This document shows, piece after piece, positions 59,729-64,000 of a stretch of DNA of 64,000 bases (positions are counted from its first letter, which is position 1; each line of letters starts with the position of its first letter). Source of the DNA: Streptomyces sp. NBC_00289. Its GTDB lineage: Bacteria > Actinomycetota > Actinomycetes > Streptomycetales > Streptomycetaceae. The DNA is taken from NCBI RefSeq assembly GCF_041435115.1, contig NZ_CP108046.1, positions 5,270,001-5,334,000 on the forward strand, given 5' to 3'. Both the position numbers and the translations under genes were made by a program. The notes beneath the pieces were generated by a model. The model was given only the letters and a program-made list of their open reading frames with translations. It was not told where the DNA came from and did not search any database.

Positions 59729-62284
59729 CTACTCGCCGGGGTGGGCGAGTCGAATGTCGTGGCCGTCGGTCCCGCGGCCGTTGACGGTCAGTGCCGTGGC
59801 CACCGGCGGGTAGCCCGTCGCGATGACGGTGTACTCGCCGCTGTCCAGGTCGGTGAAGGCGTACGCGCCGTCCGTGCCGGTGGTGGCCGTGCCGACCACG
59901 TTGCCCGCCGCGTCCACCAGCGTCACCCGGGCGTCGGCGAGGGGGCCGTGCGGCGCCCGCACGACACCCTGGAGCTGGGCGCCGGCGTCGAGGTCGACCT
60001 CGATCCGGGTGACCCCGGTGCCGCCCACCTCGACGGGCAGGGCGCGCGGCCGGTACCCGGCGGCGTTCACCGCGACGGTCACCGCACCCGGCACCAGCTC
60101 GGTGAAGCCGAACTCGCCCTGCTCACCGGTGGTCCCGGTGGCCAGCAGGTCGCCGCGCACATCGGTCACGATGACCATGGCGTCCTTCACGGGCACCCCG
60201 GACTCCGCGGCGCGCACCAGACCGTTCAGTCCGCTGGTGCCGCTGAGCAGGATGTCGTACGCCACCGGCTCGCCGTTCACGACGACGGTGGACGCCTGCG
60301 GCTGGAACCGGTCGGCGGAGGCGATCAGGACGTACGAACCGGTGCCCGGCGCGTCCACCGCGTAGGAGCCGTCGGCCTGCGCGACCGACCGGCCCAACTG
60401 CCGTCCCCCGAGCGAGATCAGCGTGACGGCGGCCTGCGGGACGGGCGCGCTCTCGGCGCCGCGGACGAAGCCGCTGACCGGGACGCCGGCGCGGCCGGCC
60501 TGGCTCCCGTCGCCGCCGAAGGACGCTTCCGCGACGGCGACCGTGGCGACGGACGCGAACTCCCGCGTGCCCTCGGGGCCGGTTCCGGTCTCGCCGGTGT
60601 CGGCCCACGCCGGGGTCCTCGCCGCGATCGGCGCCGAGGGCTCGGCGGTGGCCGCGGGCACGGTCGCCGGAGCGGTGTCGGTGCCGGCGTCTGCTGCGGC
60701 CGCCTGGGCCAGCGCGCCGCTGGTCCGCAGCGGGACCTCCTTGATGAACAGGGTGATGAGGAAGGCGAGCAGGGCCAGGCCGCCGGCGATCAGGAAGACG
60801 TCCGCGATGCCGTGGCCGTACGCGCTCTCCATGACGGTGCGCAGCGGCGCGGGCAGCTTGTCCATGTCCGGGATCGAGTCGGAGCTGGAACCCGAGGCCA
60901 TGGAGGCGTACTTGGGGCCGAGACCGGCGATGCCGTCCTGGGCGTAGTCGGTGATGCGGTGGGCCATGACGGCACCCAGCGCGGAGACGCCGACCGCACC
61001 ACCGAGGGAACGGAAGAACGTGACCGTGGAGCTGGCCGAGCCGAGGTCGGCCGGGGCCACCTGGTTCTGCGTGGACAGCACCAGGTTCTGCATCATCATG
61101 CCGATGCCCAGGCCCAGCAGGGCCATGAAGACCGCCATCTTCCAGTAGTCCGTGTCGTACCGGACGGTGCCCAGCAGGCCCAGGCCCGCCGTCACCAGCA
61201 CGCCGCCGCTGACCAGCCAGACCTTCCACTTGCCGGTCCGGGTGATGAACTGCCCGGAGACGGTGGAGGAGATGAACAGTCCGCCGATCATCGGGATCGT
61301 CATGACACCCGACATGGTCGGCGACTTGTCCCGGGCCAGCTGGAAGAACTGGCTGAAGAAGACGGTGCCGGTGAACATCGCGACGCCCACGAAGAGCGAG
61401 GCGAGCGAGGACAGGGTGATGGTGCGGTTGCGGAACAGCCGCAGCGGGATGATCGGTTCGCTGGCCCTGGACTCGACCAGCACGAACAACAGGCCGAGCG
61501 CGACCGAGCCGCCGACCATCGCGTACGTCTGCCACGAGACCCAGTCGTACTTGTCACCGGCGAAGGTGACCCACAGCAGCAGCAGGGAGACCGCGGCGGA
61601 GATGAAGAACGCGCCGCCCCAGTCGACCTTCACGTCCCGCTTCACGACGGGCAGGTGCAGGGTCTTCTGCAGCACGATCAGCGCGATGACCGCGAACGGC
61701 ACACCGACGTAGAAGCACCAGCGCCAGCCGAGCCACGAGGTGTCGGTGATGACACCGCCGAGCAGCGGGCCACCGACGGTGGCGATGGCGAAGGTGGCGC
61801 CGAGGTAACCGGAGTAGCGCCCGCGCTCACGCGGGGAGATCATCGCGGCCATCACGATCTGCGCGAGGGCGGACAGACCGCCGACGCCGATGCCCTGGAC
61901 GACACGGCAGGCGATCAGCATGCCGGGGTTCTGCGACAGACCCGCGGCGGCCGATCCCAGCACGTAGACGACGAGGGCTATCTGGACGAGAGCCTTCTTG
62001 CTGTACAGGTCGGAGAGCTTGCCCCACAGGGGCGTGGTCGCCGTCATGGCGAGCAGGGAGGCGGTGACCACCCAGGTGTAGGCGGACTGGCCGCCGCCGA
62101 GGTCGCCGATGATCTCGGGAAGCGCGTTGGTGACGATCGTGGACGACAGGATCGCCACGAACATGCCGAGCAGCAGCCCGGAGAGCGCCTCCATGATCTG
62201 CCGGTGCGTCATCTGGACGCCGTCGGGGGAGCCTCCCCCGTGCTTGGCGTGAGCCCGCACACCGGCTGGTGTGGTCGTTGCCAT
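59729..62284 (-). CDS. DHA2 MFS exporter fused to three carboxypeptidase-regulatory-like repeats
   Basis: 851 residues. The first ~500 are a 14-helix exporter (AILSSTIVTNALPEI, GKLSDLYSKKAL). After a Pro/Ala/Thr linker, three beta-sandwich repeats follow (~610-695, ~695-770, ~770-850), each ending in a phrase like SYVLIASADRFQP, AVTVAVNAAGYRP or EYTVIATGYPP. Whether this large tail is inside or outside depends on the last helix; a 14-helix topology places it in the cytoplasm. It may act with the YceI protein, whose gene is next. Confidence 0.85.
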   Translation of the reverse strand: MATTTPAGVRAHAKHGGGSPDGVQMTHRQIMEALSGLLLGMFVAILSSTIVTNALPEIIGDLGGGQSAYTWVVTASLLAMTATTPLWGKLSDLYSKKALVQIALVVYVLGSAAAGLSQNPGMLIACRVVQGIGVGGLSALAQIVMAAMISPRERGRYSGYLGATFAIATVGGPLLGGVITDTSWLGWRWCFYVGVPFAVIALIVLQKTLHLPVVKRDVKVDWGGAFFISAAVSLLLLWVTFAGDKYDWVSWQTYAMVGGSVALGLLFVLVESRASEPIIPLRLFRNRTITLSSLASLFVGVAMFTGTVFFSQFFQLARDKSPTMSGVMTIPMIGGLFISSTVSGQFITRTGKWKVWLVSGGVLVTAGLGLLGTVRYDTDYWKMAVFMALLGLGIGMMMQNLVLSTQNQVAPADLGSASSTVTFFRSLGGAVGVSALGAVMAHRITDYAQDGIAGLGPKYASMASGSSSDSIPDMDKLPAPLRTVMESAYGHGIADVFLIAGGLALLAFLITLFIKEVPLRTSGALAQAAAADAGTDTAPATVPAATAEPSAPIAARTPAWADTGETGTGPEGTREFASVATVAVAEASFGGDGSQAGRAGVPVSGFVRGAESAPVPQAAVTLISLGGRQLGRSVAQADGSYAVDAPGTGSYVLIASADRFQPQASTVVVNGEPVAYDILLSGTSGLNGLVRAAESGVPVKDAMVIVTDVRGDLLATGTTGEQGEFGFTELVPGAVTVAVNAAGYRPRALPVEVGGTGVTRIEVDLDAGAQLQGVVRAPHGPLADARVTLVDAAGNVVGTATTGTDGAYAFTDLDSGEYTVIATGYPPVATALTVNGRGTDGHDIRLAHPGE

Positions 62285-62305
62285 GGACTTCCTTCTCTTC
62301 AGTGC

Positions 62306-62827
62306 TTATGCGGGTGTACGGGTGGTCTGTTCGAGTACGGGCGGCTCTGTGGGCCGGTGTACGGGTGCCCCGGGTGTTCCGGGTGTCACCGATGAGGGAC
62401 GGCAGTCGTCGAAGCTGGCCCGCAGCCGTGCCATGAGCCGGGTGAGCTGGCCGACCTCGTCGTCGCTCCAGTCGCTCAGGCGCTCGGCGAGTATCCGCGT
62501 GGTGCGCAGGGACAGTTCGTCCACCTGCGTCAGACCCGCGGGCGTCAGGCGCAGGATGCGCGAGCGCTTGTCCGCCGGGTCGGGGGAGCGCTCGATCCAG
62601 CCCCGCTCGGCGACGTGCGCGACATGCCGGCTGGTCACCGACATGTCCACGGCGAGCAGCTCCGCGAGCTTGCTCATGCGCATGTCCCCGTGGCGGGCGA
62701 GCAGGGTCAGTACGGCGGCGGATCCGCTCGGGCAGTCGCCCGGCAGTATCCGCCCCATCTCCCGCTTCACGGCGCCGAAGGCGCTGAACTGACGGATCAG
62801 CTCCTCGTATCGCGTCTGCTCGCCCAT
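62306..62827 (-). CDS. MarR-family regulator of the fused exporter
   Basis: 173 residues. Winged helix: MRMSKLAELLAVDMSVTSRHVAHVAERG as recognition region and RSPDPADKRSRILRLT as wing. It is 21 bases from the exporter start, so both are cotranscribed and the regulator probably represses its own operon through the paired sites upstream. Confidence 0.88.
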   Translation of the reverse strand: MGEQTRYEELIRQFSAFGAVKREMGRILPGDCPSGSAAVLTLLARHGDMRMSKLAELLAVDMSVTSRHVAHVAERGWIERSPDPADKRSRILRLTPAGLTQVDELSLRTTRILAERLSDWSDDEVGQLTRLMARLRASFDDCRPSSVTPGTPGAPVHRPTEPPVLEQTTRTPA

Positions 62828-62843
62828 CGCACCTCCCGTATTC

Positions 62844-62886
62844 GTTGCTTAGGGCAACCATAGAGGAGGTTGGTTGCTACAGGCAA
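62844..62886. promoter_or_regulatory. Two MarR-type operators, TTGC-N5-GCAA
   Basis: GTTGCTTAGGGCAAC at 62844-62858 and TTGCTACAGGCAA at 62874-62886 are palindromes with the same half site and 5-base spacer, centred 29 bases apart, immediately before the marR start. This is the size and placement of autoregulatory MarR sites. Confidence 0.75.
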
Positions 62887-63022
62887 ATAAAACGGCGGAG
62901 GGTTGGTATAAAAACTTGGCAAAGGCAAGTATTACGAACATAAATGTGCTGGTGGGGAGAGGTGGTGCAGGGGCGGTGCCCCCACTTGGGTCGTCCCCGC
63001 AGATTCGCTAGTGTCTCGGTGC

Positions 63023-63220
63023 ATGGCTAACACGCAGGGCCCCCAGGGCAACCACGACCCCGCCGGCAACACCCAGATGTTCCGCGCGTTCGTCGACGAG
63101 GCCCCTCAGGGCCGGCAGCAGCAGGCGGCGGCTCCCGCCGGTCCCCGTATCGGCGTGATCCTCGCGGTGGTCGCCGCCGTGGTCGTCGTCGCGGCGGTGG
63201 CCTGGCTCGCCCTCAAGTAG
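63023..63220 (+). CDS. Small single-pass membrane protein
   Basis: 65 residues: a Gly/Gln/Asn/Pro-rich polar half with MFRAFVDEAPQGRQQQ, then one C-terminal helix (IGVILAVVAAVVVVAAVAWLAL). The tail-anchored layout is likely. No ribosome site is strong. Function unknown. Confidence 0.65.
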   Translation: MANTQGPQGNHDPAGNTQMFRAFVDEAPQGRQQQAAAPAGPRIGVILAVVAAVVVVAAVAWLALK

Positions 63221-63229
63221 GACCAGCCG

Positions 63230-64000
63230 CTACTTCCACCGGACGGAGACGTCCCGGGTCTCGATGTGCATGCCCAGCGGGACCCTCCAGGCGTCGACAC
63301 AGACCGTCCAGGTGCGCTCCTTCCGTGCGCCGGCCCCGATCGGCGCCGGAAGGTCCTCGGTGGACTCGACGGTCGCCCAGTCGATGCCGAGCGCCCCGAT
63401 GACATGCGTCCCGAAGGACACCGTCCCCGAACGCACCGCGCTCTGACCGCTGTTGCGGAACACCACGGTCACCTGCTCGCACCACCGCTTGTCCGTCGGC
63501 TCGCGCACGGGGTCCTGCCAGCTCAGCACGGCGGGACCGCCCGGCGCGGGAGAAGGCGTGGTCGTCGGCCCGGGCGGTGTGGCGGGCCCGGAAGAGGTCG
63601 TGGACGACGGGTCCGGCGGTGAACTCGCCGCGGCAGGGCCGGACTCGGCACCGCCTTCGCCACCGGTACGGACGTCGGCGTGGTCCGCGCCGGAGTTCCC
63701 GCCACCCTCGGCCGCGCGTCCGGTCGTCCCGGCGGACGCCTCGCCCGGCTCCCCGCCCCGACTGCCGTCGCCGGCGGGGGAGTCACCGGGTCCCCTCGTG
63801 CCGGTCCCGTCGAGCGGCACCAGCGTCACGTCTCCCGTCGGCGTCACCGCCGTACCGGAAACCCGGGGTGGTCCGCCTGCGGCCCCGGTGGCGACGTACC
63901 CGCCGCCACCGCCGCCCCCGCACGCCGCGAGAGCCCCGCCCAGACAGACGACGGCCGCCGACGCGCCGATCACGACGCCTCGACGGCCATGTGTCCATGT
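63230..64000 (-). CDS. Lipoprotein with Pro/Ser/Thr linker (start may lie beyond the window)
   Basis: At least 248 residues. A lipobox-type signal GGALAACGGGG gives Cys ~18. A ~100-residue Gly/Ser/Thr/Pro linker leads to a ~90-residue C-terminal beta domain (WCEQVTVVFRNSGQSAVRSG, DWATVESTEDL) with two cysteines (KRWCEQ, WTVCVDA). GTG 63973 is possible, but the frame stays open with THGRRG upstream to the window end, so the true start may be outside. Confidence 0.7.
   Translation of the reverse strand, partial: TWTHGRRGVVIGASAAVVCLGGALAACGGGGGGGYVATGAAGGPPRVSGTAVTPTGDVTLVPLDGTGTRGPGDSPAGDGSRGGEPGEASAGTTGRAAEGGGNSGADHADVRTGGEGGAESGPAAASSPPDPSSTTSSGPATPPGPTTTPSPAPGGPAVLSWQDPVREPTDKRWCEQVTVVFRNSGQSAVRSGTVSFGTHVIGALGIDWATVESTEDLPAPIGAGARKERTWTVCVDAWRVPLGMHIETRDVSVRWK

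Noticed and set aside
59042..62395. Plus-strand 1,117-codon frame
   Set aside because: Antisense to the fused exporter; no start site or domain.

Overview
The window is high-GC actinomycete DNA, almost certainly a Streptomyces chromosome. The evidence is GC-rich codon third positions, a chaplin, an SSI-type protease inhibitor, GAF-ANTAR regulators, an actinomycete integrative element of the pSAM2 type, and a rare TTA codon in its replication gene. Products are called from protein sequence alone; no database search was run.

Layout. (1) 108-9124: tRNA-Ser(TGA) carrying an integrated AICE bounded by a ~60-bp imperfect repeat of the tRNA 3' half. Its modules are a truncated FtsK-type transfer ATPase, a run of small spread-type genes, a RepSA-like initiator, excisionase and tyrosine integrase. 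The left part holds a 150-bp nested palindrome and a deletion scar where an XRE-type regulator and the transfer ATPase are fused head to head and both lack their N-termini. (2) 9.2-24.5 kb: a primase-polymerase protein, a small secreted protein, a ChsH2-ChsH1-Ltp2-like operon (acyl-CoA side-chain degradation), an ECF-type sigma factor, an acyl-CoA ligase behind a perfect palindrome, an MFS exporter/TetR pair with two operators, a 1,539-residue degenerate sensor kinase with tandem receiver-like domains, and an SSI-family inhibitor. (3) 24.6-29.7 kb: tRNA-Ser(GCT), tRNA-Arg(ACG), a polytopic membrane protein, and a stand-alone condensation-domain protein whose last codons were replaced by an insertion sequence with a 5-bp target duplication.

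(4) 30.0-36.6 kb: the most unusual region, an island of nine small exported proteins in at least three paralogous families plus a two-domain sortase-type chaplin. One family carries a two-cysteine module that resembles rodlins, the second has a four-cysteine pattern, the third has a C-[KRQ]-SHD...MGCN signature, and two members are dominated by Pro/Ala/Gln repeats. The context suggests a cell-surface or aerial-hyphae coat function, but this is inference. (5) 36.6-40 kb: mostly decayed sequence with a DUF2637 membrane protein and a few small genes.

(6) 40-64 kb: ordinary chromosomal genes. These are MFS transporters, a secreted lysyl-oxidase-like copper protein, a lipoprotein, a GtrA protein, a frameshifted DUF2797 gene, and a four-gene run of response regulator, histidine kinase, GT2-GtrA glycosyltransferase and GT39 transferase. 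Then come a DHA2 exporter with a TetR regulator, an F420/PPOX-type oxidoreductase, a STAS anti-sigma antagonist, two GAF-ANTAR proteins, and a MarR gene followed by an MFS exporter fused to carboxypeptidase-regulatory-like repeats and a YceI protein with the same kind of repeat.
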